A DNA stretch of 64,000 bases. It comes from Chryseobacterium sp. JV274 (GTDB taxonomy: Bacteria > Bacteroidota > Bacteroidia > Flavobacteriales > Weeksellaceae). Where the stretch lies: positions 1,488,001 to 1,552,000 of the forward strand of contig NZ_LR824569.1 in assembly GCF_903969135.1 (NCBI RefSeq). The letters run 5' to 3'. The notes beneath the pieces were generated by a model. The model saw only the letters and a list, made by a program, of their open reading frames with translations, did no database searches and was not told the DNA's origin. A program made the translations under genes and the position numbers. Below are positions 18,549 through 27,561 of the stretch, piece by piece. Each line of letters begins with the position of its first letter. Positions within the stretch are counted from its first letter, which is position 1.

Positions 18549-19691
18549 ATGTCGAAGTTTGATGAAATACGGTATTTTCATGATCATGAAGTGAATGAAA
18601 GATTGCAGAGTGTAGCCCGTGATCCCATGATGAAAGCACTGATGAACTTTACTTTTCCCGGTGTGGATGAGCAGGTCTGGCTGGAACAGTTTAAAGAGAT
18701 CCACTCTATAAGTGATTTTCAGCATCATTTTGTAGCACATACCGTTCGTCAGATCCTTGCGAAAAGTTCTGAAGGTTTAACGACCTCGGGCTTCGATAAG
18801 CTGGATAAAAATACGCCCTACCTTTACATTTCAAATCACAGAGATATTGTATTGGATACTTCACTGCTTAATCTGGCTCTTCTGGAAAGCGGCCATATTA
18901 TGACAGCTTCTGCCATTGGTGATAATCTTGTGAAAAGAAACTTTTTGAATGTACTGGCAAAGCTGAACCGCAACTTTTTAGTTCAAAGAGGTTTGTCTCT
19001 TCGCGACCAGCTTAAAAGTTCACAAACCATGTCTGAGTATATTGATCATCAATTGCATCATGAAAACCGTTCTGTATGGATCGCCCAGCGTGAAGGCCGT
19101 ACCAAAAACGGTAATGATGCCACTCAACAGGGTGTTTTAAAAATGCTTGCCATGGCATCCGGAGATCAGTCACTGATAGAGTATTTTAAAACCTTAAAGA
19201 TTGTTCCTATATCCATTTCTTATGAATATGACCCTACAGATTCTTTAAAAATGCCTCAGCTACTGGCACAACACAGGGATGAGGAATACATCAAAGGTAA
19301 AAATGAAGATTTTACCACCATGCTCAGCGGAATATTAGGGCAAAAGAAACGAATTCATCTGCATGCCGGGGATGTTATTGATACCGAACTGGATGAAATT
19401 GCCGCTACTATTGAGAATAAAAACAAACAGTTGCAGGCTATTGCACAGGTGATTGACCATTCAATCATTAAAAATTATAAGCTTTGGCCGACAAAATATA
19501 TAGCCTACGATCTGATTCACAATACAGATACGTATGCTTCACAATATACCGAACAGGAGAAACAGCTGTTTATCCGAAGACTTGAGATGCGTATAGACCC
19601 GTCTGATCCGGTGTCTAAGGAGTATTTCCTGGCGATGTATGCCAATCCTTTGGTGAATAAACTGAAGCTTGAAGAAGGTTTTAAAGGCTAA
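18549..19691 (+). CDS. PlsC-type glycerol-phosphate / phospholipid acyltransferase
   Basis: A 380-aa acyltransferase of the PlsC/LPLAT superfamily. The catalytic NHxxxxD motif is seen as SNHRDIVLD, the phosphate-binding block as QREGRTKNG, and a later ISYEYDP motif is also present. No membrane anchor is evident, and the protein is longer than a simple PlsC (about 240 aa), which fits the long 1-acylglycerol-3-phosphate acyltransferase-like group common in flavobacteria. It likely acylates a lysophospholipid or glycerol phosphate at the inner membrane. It is monocistronic with its own terminator. Confidence 0.82.
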   Translation: MSKFDEIRYFHDHEVNERLQSVARDPMMKALMNFTFPGVDEQVWLEQFKEIHSISDFQHHFVAHTVRQILAKSSEGLTTSGFDKLDKNTPYLYISNHRDIVLDTSLLNLALLESGHIMTASAIGDNLVKRNFLNVLAKLNRNFLVQRGLSLRDQLKSSQTMSEYIDHQLHHENRSVWIAQREGRTKNGNDATQQGVLKMLAMASGDQSLIEYFKTLKIVPISISYEYDPTDSLKMPQLLAQHRDEEYIKGKNEDFTTMLSGILGQKKRIHLHAGDVIDTELDEIAATIENKNKQLQAIAQVIDHSIIKNYKLWPTKYIAYDLIHNTDTYASQYTEQEKQLFIRRLEMRIDPSDPVSKEYFLAMYANPLVNKLKLEEGFKG

Positions 19692-19712
19692 TGAACAGTT
19701 AGATAAAAATAA

Positions 19713-19745
19713 AAAACCACTGCTATTGAGTAGTGGTTTTGTTTT
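19713..19745 (+). terminator. terminator of the acyltransferase gene
   Basis: The stem AAACCACT / AGTGGTTT is followed by TTGTTTTG. The transcription unit on the opposite strand ends nearby, so it may also matter for that strand. Confidence 0.8.
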
Positions 19746-19820
19746 GTTCAGGGTATAAATTGAATATCAAAATCCTTTAATTCTTTCTTTCCAACATTAT
19801 ACTATTTAATCCGACAGATG

Positions 19821-20870
19821 TTATTTAGATTGCGACATAGAATCTACCTCTATAATGGCATCTGCAAATGCTTTGGGAGCTTCCTGTGGTAAATTGTGTC
19901 CAATTCCGCCTGTCAGGGTATGATGGGCATATTTTCCGGTATATCTGGAGGCATAACTTTCCGGTGCAGGAAACGCAGCTCCGTTGGCATCACCTTCCAG
20001 GGTAACTGTTGGGACCGTAATGGACGGAGATTTTGCCAGTTTAGCTTCAAGCGCATCATATTGTTTTTCTCCTTTCGCCAATCCCAGACGCCAGCGGTAA
20101 TTGTGGATTACGATATCAACATGGTCAGGGTTATCAAATGCTCCGGCAGAGCGTTCGTAGGTCTGATCATCGAAAGCCCATTTTGGCGAAGCTGTTTTCC
20201 AGATCAGTTTATTAAATGCCACAGTATTGGCTTTGTATCCCTTATACCCTCTTTCAGTTGAAAAGTAATACTGATACCACCATAAAAACTCGGCATTTGG
20301 AGGGAGAGGTTTTTCGTTTGCCTTTGGGCTTCCTATTAAATATCCGCTTACGGCAACCAGGCCAGTGCAACGTTCCGGCCACAATGCAGCCATAATATCG
20401 GCAGTTCTGGCTCCCCAGTCAAAGCCGCCAATGATCGCTTTATCAATTTTCAGGGCATCCATAAAAGCAATAATATCTAGTGCAACAGCACTCTGCTGAC
20501 CATTGCGTTTTGTATTGGGAGATACAAAGGTAGTTGTACCATAGCCTCTTAAATAAGGAACTAAAACACGGTAGCCCTTTCCGGCAAGTATAGCTGAAGA
20601 TTGTTCAAAACTGTGGATATCATAGGGCCATCCATGAAGAAGGATAACGGGCTTTCCATTTTCAGGTCCTACTTCCGCATATCCTACATCCAGCAATCCG
20701 GCTCTTATTTTCTTTGTATGTTGGAAAGCTGCTCTGACAGCTGTATTTTCAATGTCTTTTTCGCCAGCGGTATAAGTCTGTGCTTTCAGAGACCATAATC
20801 CCATTCCTATAAAAATAAGTAAGGATAAAATGGCCTGTACTTTTTTACTGAAGTTCAATGTAGTATTCAT
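19821..20870 (-). CDS. secreted alpha/beta hydrolase, epoxide hydrolase / haloalkane dehalogenase-like
   Basis: A 349-aa enzyme with an N-terminal signal sequence (KKVQAILSLLIFIGMGLWSL, cleavage after KAQ), so it acts outside the cytoplasm. The oxyanion-hole motif HGWP, the nucleophile elbow GGFDWGAR with Asp as nucleophile, and the catalytic His in GGIGHNLPQE are visible. An Asp nucleophile in G-x-D-W-G is the pattern of epoxide hydrolases and haloalkane dehalogenases rather than esterases. The start at 20870 is chosen because it gives a proper signal peptide directly; the 64-codon open extension upstream is not protein-like. Substrate unknown. Confidence 0.85.
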   Translation of the reverse strand: MNTTLNFSKKVQAILSLLIFIGMGLWSLKAQTYTAGEKDIENTAVRAAFQHTKKIRAGLLDVGYAEVGPENGKPVILLHGWPYDIHSFEQSSAILAGKGYRVLVPYLRGYGTTTFVSPNTKRNGQQSAVALDIIAFMDALKIDKAIIGGFDWGARTADIMAALWPERCTGLVAVSGYLIGSPKANEKPLPPNAEFLWWYQYYFSTERGYKGYKANTVAFNKLIWKTASPKWAFDDQTYERSAGAFDNPDHVDIVIHNYRWRLGLAKGEKQYDALEAKLAKSPSITVPTVTLEGDANGAAFPAPESYASRYTGKYAHHTLTGGIGHNLPQEAPKAFADAIIEVDSMSQSK

Positions 20871-21097
20871 AATAGTGATGTTTTGTAATGGTAAAATTAT
20901 TGCAAAACAGAGATAGAAATAAGTGTAAATACTTTGAACAGGCCATATTGAACGGTGAATACTGATTTTCGCACGGTAAACCAGACAGCAGAATACATAA
21001 AGATGCATGAAATGATTATCAAAATAGGCAAAACAGAATTCATCATTCAACAGTTTTTCCAAAAACAGTATCTTCGTATCTGAAAAAATTTGACAAA

Positions 21098-21643
21098 ATG
21101 AAGAAAATAGTATTGCTGGCTTCGGCTGTCCTTGTTCTCAATTCATGTGTGGTAAGAACGGCTACAAAAGTAGTTTCAGGCGCTGTAAGCTTAAGTTATA
21201 AAGCTGTAAAAGGAACCGTAAACGGAATCAGCTGGGCGGTAAGCAAAGCGAAAGGGAAAATTGATGAAGACCGTATAGACGGAACCTGGAAAGTGGTAGG
21301 TGTTTACCGTGGTTCTTTCGAGGATTTTTCAAAAGATCAGAATCCTGACGGCTCATTCACCTCAGAATGTACGGAAGGTTTTGACCAGATTGTTTTCAAG
21401 GCTAAAAAGTCTAAATTCAAACCTGTACACTGCAGTTCACAAGATGAAGACTGGGTAAAGTATTCTATGGAGTTCGGAAAAAATCCTTCAACGAAAGAAA
21501 AGGAAAATTATATAGAATACAATTCCAACAATTATATTTCTGTCATCGATGCTAATAATAAGACGATGATTCTGGAAGGAAACCTGATGCCTAAGCTGGG
21601 GTTTTCCGGAGCTAAGCTGTATCTCCTGGAAAAAGTAAAATAG
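21098..21643 (+). CDS. lipoprotein of unknown function
   Basis: A 181-aa protein with a short signal sequence and lipobox (LVLNSC, lipid-modified Cys17). After an Ala/Val/Ser-rich linker it has a folded domain of about 125 residues starting DGTWKVVGVYRG. The domain has lipocalin-like character (a DGTW start, repeated beta strands, ILEGNLMP near the end), but I cannot name a family. A strong terminator follows. It probably sits at the inner leaflet of the outer membrane. Confidence 0.75.
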   Translation: MKKIVLLASAVLVLNSCVVRTATKVVSGAVSLSYKAVKGTVNGISWAVSKAKGKIDEDRIDGTWKVVGVYRGSFEDFSKDQNPDGSFTSECTEGFDQIVFKAKKSKFKPVHCSSQDEDWVKYSMEFGKNPSTKEKENYIEYNSNNYISVIDANNKTMILEGNLMPKLGFSGAKLYLLEKVK

Positions 21644-21665
21644 ATTTTAAAAATCAATATAAAAC

Positions 21666-21709
21666 AAATCCCTGCTCTCATTTACTTTGACAACAGGGAT
21701 TTTTCTTTT
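21666..21709 (+). terminator. terminator after the lipoprotein gene
   Basis: The stem AAATCCCTG / CAGGGATTT with a long loop is followed by a T-rich run. Confidence 0.7.
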
Positions 21710-21855
21710 AAACGTAAGTTTTTTTTAATAAATTGCCATTGAATTTGAGTTAATTCAGTTGAGTACAATGTATTCTTTGTTTTGCAGCTCTACAATGGAA
21801 TTTTTTAAACTTTTTACCCTTATCCTTTTATTACAATATTTTAAAACAGGCAAAA

Positions 21856-22041
21856 ATGAAATCCTTAGGTGCAAAAATTTTTACAAGTATTGTTATTATT
21901 TTAATCCTGATTAAAATAATCTATTCCTTCAATGTTGAATATAAACGTGGATTAAGATTTGACCATACAATAGGTAATCTAATTATTAGTGTTGTAGCCA
22001 TATTTATTTTATTCTTTTTGCTCAAATGGTTAAAAAAATAA
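21856..22041 (+). CDS. small two-helix membrane protein
   Basis: A 61-aa frame with two hydrophobic helices (about residues 7-24 and 42-57) separated by a short charged loop, ending LLKWLKK. The leader upstream is AT-rich. Nothing identifies its function, and a chance frame cannot be fully excluded, but the two well-formed helices with positive-inside ends argue for a real gene. Confidence 0.55.
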   Translation: MKSLGAKIFTSIVIILILIKIIYSFNVEYKRGLRFDHTIGNLIISVVAIFILFFLLKWLKK

Positions 22042-22093
22042 GTGTTATCAGACTTTAAATCTATTTGAAGTCCTAAAATCCAGAGGATTTACT

Positions 22094-23581
22094 TTATTTC
22101 TGTTCAATGTCAACTATTTTCTTTCCCTGCTCTCCCAGATAGTGAACTACCAGTTTTTCATAGACTTTATAGCCATCATCTACATTGGTAAATATCACAA
22201 TCCCCTTTCCTGAATTGGGCAGTACAATGGCAATACACCTTGTTCCCTGATCGGCACCTCCATGAGATAAAGCATATTCACCATTCCCAAAATCATAGAT
22301 TTCAAAACCTAACCCGAAATATTTACCTTCTTTTACTTTTACCTGTTTTTTGATCATTTCCTGAAAGACTTCCGGCTTCAGATTTTTTCCTTTCATAACG
22401 CTGATCATAAAATTTCCGTAATCTTCTATCGTGGTATGCATATCATCGGCAGCATTGGCTGTTTTAATTTTTTCTATAGGATAAGCATTTCCCTTTTCAT
22501 TGTATCCTGTTACAAATCTTGATTCATCTGTATTCTGATCCCAGATATAGTTTGTGTTATGCATTTTGAGAGGCTGAAAAATAAGTTCTTTCGCAAGCTG
22601 GTCCAGTGATTTTCCAAACTTTTTTTCCAGCGCTTTCCGAAGGTATTCAAAACCTTCTCCTGAGTATTGGTATTTTGTACCGGGATCAAACTGAAAATTC
22701 AGTTTTTTGTCAGTGTTCATCCATCTCCAGTTGGGAAAGCCGGTCTGGTGGCTCAGGATCATTCTGGTTGTCAGTTTCTGATGTCTCGGATCGTTGATGA
22801 TATCCGGATCAGTCCAGTATATATCCAAAGGTTCATCCAACTTCCATTTCCCTAAGCTTATAAGCCTTAATGCGACCATTGCCGTGACAGGTTTGGTAAG
22901 AGAGGCTACATTAAAACAGGCATTAAGAGGAGATGAAATTCCTGTTTTAGTATTTCCAAAAACTTTTATCTGTTGCAGTTTTCCTCCTTCGATAATTCCT
23001 AATCCCATCGTTGGAATATTATTTTCTTTCAGCCAGCTTTGCATCGACTGATCGTTATCAAACATTGTTTCACTATCAGTAGTCTGCTTCGGATGGTGAT
23101 CAAAACTCAATGAATTCTTAAGTTTCCACTCAGCATTTTCCAGGATCCACAGATGAGTAAACTTTGCTTCCCCGACTAATTTTTCAGCTTGATCTCCTAC
23201 CTTCTCATAAAACAGATGATCTCCGTTCTGAATGGCAGCATATATTTTTCCATCTTTATACATGGGATAAATCTCAGTACTTTTATCAACTAATACTCTT
23301 TTTAATTGGTAGGTTTCCGGAGACTTGCACAATCCGTTTTTAAAATCAATAATAAATTTCTTTTTGTCCTCAAAGCCGCCTTTATCGTGATAAAACTCAA
23401 ACTCGTCACTTAACATGCTTTCCATCTTCCCGATGTTACAGGTATTGTAGCCAGCTGAAAAAAACAAGCTGTCTTTCGATATAATTGTTTTATAAAGAGG
23501 ATCTGTTTTTTCTGTCTGTGCATGAACGATACTCATCAACAGAATAAAAAAAGGAAGGATAAGCTGTGCAGATTTTGTCAT
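22094..23581 (-). CDS. secreted serine beta-lactamase-fold protein with N-terminal NTF2-like domain
   Basis: A 495-aa exported protein (signal peptide ending VHAQ). Residues about 30-165 form a SnoaL/DUF4440 (NTF2-like) domain. Residues about 185-480 form a class C beta-lactamase/penicillin-binding fold with the S-x-x-K motif VASLTKP near residue 228, a Tyr motif KYQYSGEGF and the KTG-equivalent LSHGGADQG. Such proteins are usually D-aminopeptidases, esterases or of unknown role rather than true beta-lactamases. The next gene on the same strand upstream encodes an XRE regulator with membrane helices, about 87 bp away, possibly in one unit. Confidence 0.85.
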   Translation of the reverse strand: MTKSAQLILPFFILLMSIVHAQTEKTDPLYKTIISKDSLFFSAGYNTCNIGKMESMLSDEFEFYHDKGGFEDKKKFIIDFKNGLCKSPETYQLKRVLVDKSTEIYPMYKDGKIYAAIQNGDHLFYEKVGDQAEKLVGEAKFTHLWILENAEWKLKNSLSFDHHPKQTTDSETMFDNDQSMQSWLKENNIPTMGLGIIEGGKLQQIKVFGNTKTGISSPLNACFNVASLTKPVTAMVALRLISLGKWKLDEPLDIYWTDPDIINDPRHQKLTTRMILSHQTGFPNWRWMNTDKKLNFQFDPGTKYQYSGEGFEYLRKALEKKFGKSLDQLAKELIFQPLKMHNTNYIWDQNTDESRFVTGYNEKGNAYPIEKIKTANAADDMHTTIEDYGNFMISVMKGKNLKPEVFQEMIKKQVKVKEGKYFGLGFEIYDFGNGEYALSHGGADQGTRCIAIVLPNSGKGIVIFTNVDDGYKVYEKLVVHYLGEQGKKIVDIEQK

Positions 23582-23668
23582 TGTTATTTTTTTGACAAAG
23601 GTTCAATTTCATTTTGTTTTTTTAATAAAAATGAACCCGACAAAAACCCGACAAAGCCACGACACAAA

Positions 23669-24241
23669 TTATAACATACTGAATTTCAATTTGAAATACA
23701 GTTTCTTTTTGCGGTCAATCTCTGCAGCATTCCGGAGGATCATAAATACATTGGACAGTACAATAAGGATCATCAGAATAAGAGTAAACTCTTTTCCGAG
23801 CTTTAAAAAGATACCGAGCATAAATACAATGGGTGCCATAGCTGTCCAAAACATTTGCAGTGAAATAATCTGTTTGGTGAGACTGTTTCTCTGCTTCATG
23901 ATAAACATTAATAGAAAGGGAGCCAGAATATTTAATGGCGGTACAACCACAAATAATAAGGAAGAGAGATTGATCATTTTAACCAAAGAATAATTGATCG
24001 TTTCAGGTTCTTCTGCGGTTTCTGTTGTTACCTCATTATTTTCCTGGGAAATGATGATTTCTTCTTGCAATAATAAAGATTCCTCTATTTCCAAAGTCTG
24101 CGCCAGCGTTCTTAAAGTATGTCCCTTAGGTTCTGTTCCGGATTCTATCCGCTGAATAGTTCTTACAGAAATTTTTGATTTTTCTGACAGTTCCTCCTGA
24201 GTCAGATTTTTTTGTTCTCTTATCGCTTTTAGTCTGGACAT
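23669..24241 (-). CDS. XRE-family regulator with C-terminal membrane domain
   Basis: A 190-aa protein. The N-terminal helix-turn-helix (residues 1-62, for example NLTQEELSEKSKISVRTIQR) is followed by an acidic Glu-rich linker and three to four transmembrane helices (about 85-180) related to the DUF4870-type membrane domain. It would be a membrane-tethered DNA-binding protein. It lies upstream of the beta-lactamase-fold gene in the same direction, and its start is 187 bp from the divergent CPBP protease gene. Target genes unknown. Confidence 0.8.
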   Translation of the reverse strand: MSRLKAIREQKNLTQEELSEKSKISVRTIQRIESGTEPKGHTLRTLAQTLEIEESLLLQEEIIISQENNEVTTETAEEPETINYSLVKMINLSSLLFVVVPPLNILAPFLLMFIMKQRNSLTKQIISLQMFWTAMAPIVFMLGIFLKLGKEFTLILMILIVLSNVFMILRNAAEIDRKKKLYFKLKFSML

Positions 24242-24428
24242 GTTCTAAGGTAATTCTGAAAAAAATGTTTTGGCTAATTTACAGTTTTCCATTATTAAAA
24301 AACGGAAGACCTCTTTTTTAAATTGAACAGTGCTAAAATTAATATTCATATAAGAAATAAGTGTACTTTTATTAAAAAATAACCTTCTATTTTTCAACTA
24401 TTTATAAACTACAACACCAAATCAGTTT

Positions 24429-25322
24429 ATGGAAAATACAATATCCAAATCCGAAATCAGGAAGAATATTGCCACTTACCTGTTTCTTACCCTGCTTTTC
24501 TGTCTCCCGGTCTATTATATGTGTATTCGTACCGGAAAACTCGGTGGCGGAATTATATCCTATGCTACCATTGTGATGTGGTGCCCGGCCATTGCAGCAC
24601 TTCTTACCTGCCGTATCCGGAAAATTCCTGTTTCTTCCCTGGGCTGGAAATGGGGCCTTACGAAATACCAGATCATGGCTTACTGTATTCCTGTTCTTTA
24701 CAGCTTTATTCCTTACCTTATCATCTGGATCAGTGGAGCTGGCGGCTTTTATAATCATGAGTTTATAGCTGAAGCCGGTAAAGGTATGGGCTGGAATCTT
24801 TCTGATGGTCTGACCGTCATCCTGTATGTAATTCTGATGAGCAGTTTTGGTATGGTACGTTCTGTAGGATCGGCATTGGGTGAGGAAATAGGCTGGCGGG
24901 GATTTCTTACTCCGCAGTTAGCAAAGATCAATTCTTATACTGCCACCTCCCTTTGGATGGGTCTCATATGGGCTATCTATCATTATCCTCTTCTGCTTTT
25001 TTCCAATTATAATACGGGCGGTCCCAAATGGCTGGCTCTATTATGTTTTACGATCATGATATTTGCATCTTGTTTCATTTTCACCTGGTTACGGTTAAAA
25101 TCCGGAAGTTTATGGACAGGTGTTGTTTTACATGCCAGCCACAATCTTTTTATACAGTCTATTTTCACACCGCTTACGGTAGATACGGGAAATACCAATT
25201 ATTATATTGATGAGTTTGGGATTGCCCTGCCCATTGCAACCGCTGTTGTTGCCTATTTCTTCTGGAGAAAGAGAAAGGAATTACCTGAAAAGGAAACTGA
25301 AGATACCCTTCTTTCAGCATAG
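24429..25322 (+). CDS. CPBP family intramembrane glutamic protease (CAAX protease / Rce1-like)
   Basis: A 297-aa polytopic membrane protein with about eight hydrophobic segments. The ABI/CPBP catalytic motifs are in place: E-E-x-x-x-R as GEEIGWRGFL, the His of WAIYHYPLL, and HASHNLF. Members process prenylated proteins or act in bacteriocin self-immunity and envelope stress; the role here is unknown. It stands alone with its own terminator. Confidence 0.85.
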   Translation: MENTISKSEIRKNIATYLFLTLLFCLPVYYMCIRTGKLGGGIISYATIVMWCPAIAALLTCRIRKIPVSSLGWKWGLTKYQIMAYCIPVLYSFIPYLIIWISGAGGFYNHEFIAEAGKGMGWNLSDGLTVILYVILMSSFGMVRSVGSALGEEIGWRGFLTPQLAKINSYTATSLWMGLIWAIYHYPLLLFSNYNTGGPKWLALLCFTIMIFASCFIFTWLRLKSGSLWTGVVLHASHNLFIQSIFTPLTVDTGNTNYYIDEFGIALPIATAVVAYFFWRKRKELPEKETEDTLLSA

Positions 25323-25333
25323 CACTATTCATC

Positions 25334-25368
25334 AAAAAACAGCCTTCTGTGTAGAAGGCTGTTTTTTT
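25334..25368 (+). terminator. terminator of the CPBP protease gene
   Basis: The perfect stem ACAGCCTTCT / AGAAGGCTGT is preceded by an A run and followed by seven T, so it can also serve the opposite strand. Confidence 0.9.
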
Positions 25369-25423
25369 GAAATATCTGTGAAAATTTGTATTGTAATTAA
25401 CCATTAGAGTCCGGGCTTACTGT

Positions 25424-26902
25424 TTAATCAGCAATTTCCAACAGTTTTTTGTAATCTTTTCTTTTCTGTGGGATGATTGGGTTATACGTAATTTCTTTGT
25501 CAACCCAGCGTTCAGGCTTTAAAAATGAGAGTATAAGCTCCATATCTTTGTCATTAAATCCTTCATTAAACCTGCTTTTTTCTTCTTTTGGTATGGGAGT
25601 TAAGGCTTTTTCATCTTTTCTACGCGGAGCGAAATGCGCCCCTGTATAATCTCTTTTTTCGCCTCTGAATTTTGCTTCTATAGTAGGTTTAAGCTGCTGC
25701 TTCAATTCTTTTATCTCATTTTCTGTTTTAGGTGTGGTCATTATTATTTTGTTGATCTCTTCACCTAATTCGTACTCAATTCTTTGATTGATGTCTTTTA
25801 TTTTTTCCTGAAGAAATTTACCTGATCGTGTTGGTGGTTCACTCAGCAACAAACGTTCATATCCGGTGGCATCACCTCCTTTTTTAGTCTTACCTTCATT
25901 CTCCTTCTTCCAGGCAAGCATTCTGCCTCCGCTCTCACTGCCTTCTTCTTCCATGTACCTTACCGTGTATCCTAACATCGCCATCACTTCAAGGTTACCG
26001 CTTCTGAAGCCCAGATGCTTTACATGGGTGAAATTTTTCTCAAAATACTCATACAGCTTAAACTGCCCAAAACGGGTATTACCTCCCCATGCTAATAAAG
26101 ATGGTGTTTTATCATCCCAAAATTCGGTGATGTTGAATACTTTGGAAGGATGAATATACCTTTTGACCTCATTGACAATGTCATCAAACTTAGATCCTCT
26201 CTCTTTCACATAGCCTTTATCTCCGGTAATAATAATTGCATCATACATCTCTGCTACTCTATAAACAATCTGCCTGATCCCTGTATAACTTGTATCGTGC
26301 TCTATATGAATATCTCCTCCTTTCCCACTGAAACGGGACCATAAAATAAGTAAGTTGTTTCCACTGGTGGGTATTCCTTGTTGTTCCAGCCATTTTTTTA
26401 TAGCGTCATCTTCATAGGTGTTGATATTGACCTCCCATCTTTCTTTTAGCTTAGCCCGTAAGGCCGGCGAGTATTTTCTGGCAATGTAATCTGTTCCATA
26501 GTTCACCCCTTTAATATATCCCTTTCGCTGATACTTACGTGCTTCATCTTCTAATTTTTTCTTACCGGCTTTATCTCCCCTTAACTGTTTTACTTCTACA
26601 ACATGTATTCTGTCCTCACCTATCCCGGAATCTCTATAGAATTTTTTTATAGAATCTGCTTTATCGGTATGGTCTTTGACCGTGCCGTCGCCTTTTGAAA
26701 TGACAACATGAAGCTCCTCATCATCAATTAAAGTCGCGGCAATTCCAAACATATCACCGGTGGCATATCCGGGCTGGATAAGCACTTTAGGTTTAAATTC
26801 AGGTTTGGGGCCACGTTGACGTTCAGGTCTTGGTGCTGGTCTGCGAGCAGCAGCATCTGTATTGGAAACAGCTTCTTTGTTTTTTTTTCTATTTCTTATC
26901 AT
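25424..26902 (-). CDS. 492-aa protein of unknown function, divergent from the R-body operon
   Basis: A basic N-terminus (Arg/Pro-rich, residues 1-40) is followed by a long alpha/beta protein. Segments such as KVLIQPGYATGDMFGIA, NNLLILWSRFSGKGGDIH, DAIIITGDKGYV and FRSGNLEVMAMLGYTVRYME resemble the alternating strands and sugar-nucleotide loop (S-G-x-x-E-x-x-A-M-L-G) of a GT-B glycosyltransferase. This is a weak, eye-level resemblance only. The C-terminal third is Lys/Glu-rich and probably helical. No signal peptide or membrane helix is present. It is transcribed away from the RebB operon and shares a 426-bp control region with it, so it may belong to the same system, for instance as an effector or assembly factor. 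I do not recognise the family. Confidence 0.7.
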   Translation of the reverse strand: MIRNRKKNKEAVSNTDAAARRPAPRPERQRGPKPEFKPKVLIQPGYATGDMFGIAATLIDDEELHVVISKGDGTVKDHTDKADSIKKFYRDSGIGEDRIHVVEVKQLRGDKAGKKKLEDEARKYQRKGYIKGVNYGTDYIARKYSPALRAKLKERWEVNINTYEDDAIKKWLEQQGIPTSGNNLLILWSRFSGKGGDIHIEHDTSYTGIRQIVYRVAEMYDAIIITGDKGYVKERGSKFDDIVNEVKRYIHPSKVFNITEFWDDKTPSLLAWGGNTRFGQFKLYEYFEKNFTHVKHLGFRSGNLEVMAMLGYTVRYMEEEGSESGGRMLAWKKENEGKTKKGGDATGYERLLLSEPPTRSGKFLQEKIKDINQRIEYELGEEINKIIMTTPKTENEIKELKQQLKPTIEAKFRGEKRDYTGAHFAPRRKDEKALTPIPKEEKSRFNEGFNDKDMELILSFLKPERWVDKEITYNPIIPQKRKDYKKLLEIAD

Positions 26903-27328
26903 ATCGTTTATTATAATACGTTAGGGAACAAATTTCAAGGTAAAGCTCCCGACAAAATAGAGGGGATCTACCCATTTTTAGAAATTCAGGGTTTCCCCTT
27001 ATGGGCAGATAGTGTATTTGTGTATCATGTAGTAATGATGATAGAAATACAGTTATATGGGCTGTTCTATTTTCCGATTCTGTTATTTACTGACACGATG
27101 GTTATCTAAAAAATTCACTCGTAGGAGAATTCCCTTATTTTTTAAAATTCAGTTTTTTCCCTTAATGAAGATTTATTCCGTTTGATGAAATTTGTATCAG
27201 ACAAAAGAGATCAACAGTCTCACAGTGAAGACCTAACCAAGACCTAACAGTAAGGTTGAGTTGAAACAAAGACTTTGAAAGAAGATGTTTGAAAATAAAA
27301 AATAATAGTAACCCATTAAAACCAGAAT
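26903..27328. promoter_or_regulatory. divergent control region of the R-body locus
   Basis: There is no gene in these 426 bp. Two similar ~36-bp blocks in the same orientation lie at 26971-27005 and 27132-27167. Both run CCC, T-rich stretch, A-rich ATTCAG, T-rich stretch, CCCTTA-TG, about 160 bp apart. They could bind the LuxR-type response regulator coded at 31965-32642. No perfect TAnnTTTG element was found. Confidence 0.4.
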
Positions 27329-27544
27329 ATGGCAGAAACCGTAAACACCCAGACTACAGATGCAGTAACGCAGACCAATGTTACCGTACTTGGTGAGTCT
27401 CCCGCACAGGCTATGAGTATGCTTTACCAGATGGCCACGCATGCCAGTGGAATTTCTATTCAGAATTCTGTAACAAACCAGCAGAACTTGAACCAGCTCA
27501 ACCCTGCGATTGTTGCAGATGCCATTAAAATTTTAAAAGGATAA
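27329..27544 (+). CDS. RebB-family R-body protein (divergent copy)
   Basis: A 71-aa RebB/'killing trait' family protein. It shares with the five-gene array the order TDAVTQ-N-V-V-GESPA-A-Y-Q-A-H-SGI-N-V-QQN, seen here as TDAVTQTNVTVLGESPAQAM and HASGISIQNSVTNQQN. It ends VADAIKILKG, as the array members end VADAVSIAKILKP. RebB proteins are small Ala/Gln/Asn-rich helical subunits that polymerise into coiled ribbons (R bodies). First gene of the R-body operon, 17 bp before the next gene. Confidence 0.88.
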   Translation: MAETVNTQTTDAVTQTNVTVLGESPAQAMSMLYQMATHASGISIQNSVTNQQNLNQLNPAIVADAIKILKG

Positions 27545-27561
27545 TATAAAACCTTACAATC

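Noticed and set aside
20871..21062. 64-codon N-terminal extension of the secreted hydrolase
   Set aside because: It would bury the signal peptide; the Met at 20870 gives a normal export signal.
22094..23581. True class C beta-lactamase (antibiotic resistance)
   Set aside because: The fold and SLTK motif fit, but the N-terminal NTF2-like domain and the HGG instead of KTG motif fit the broader esterase/peptidase group.
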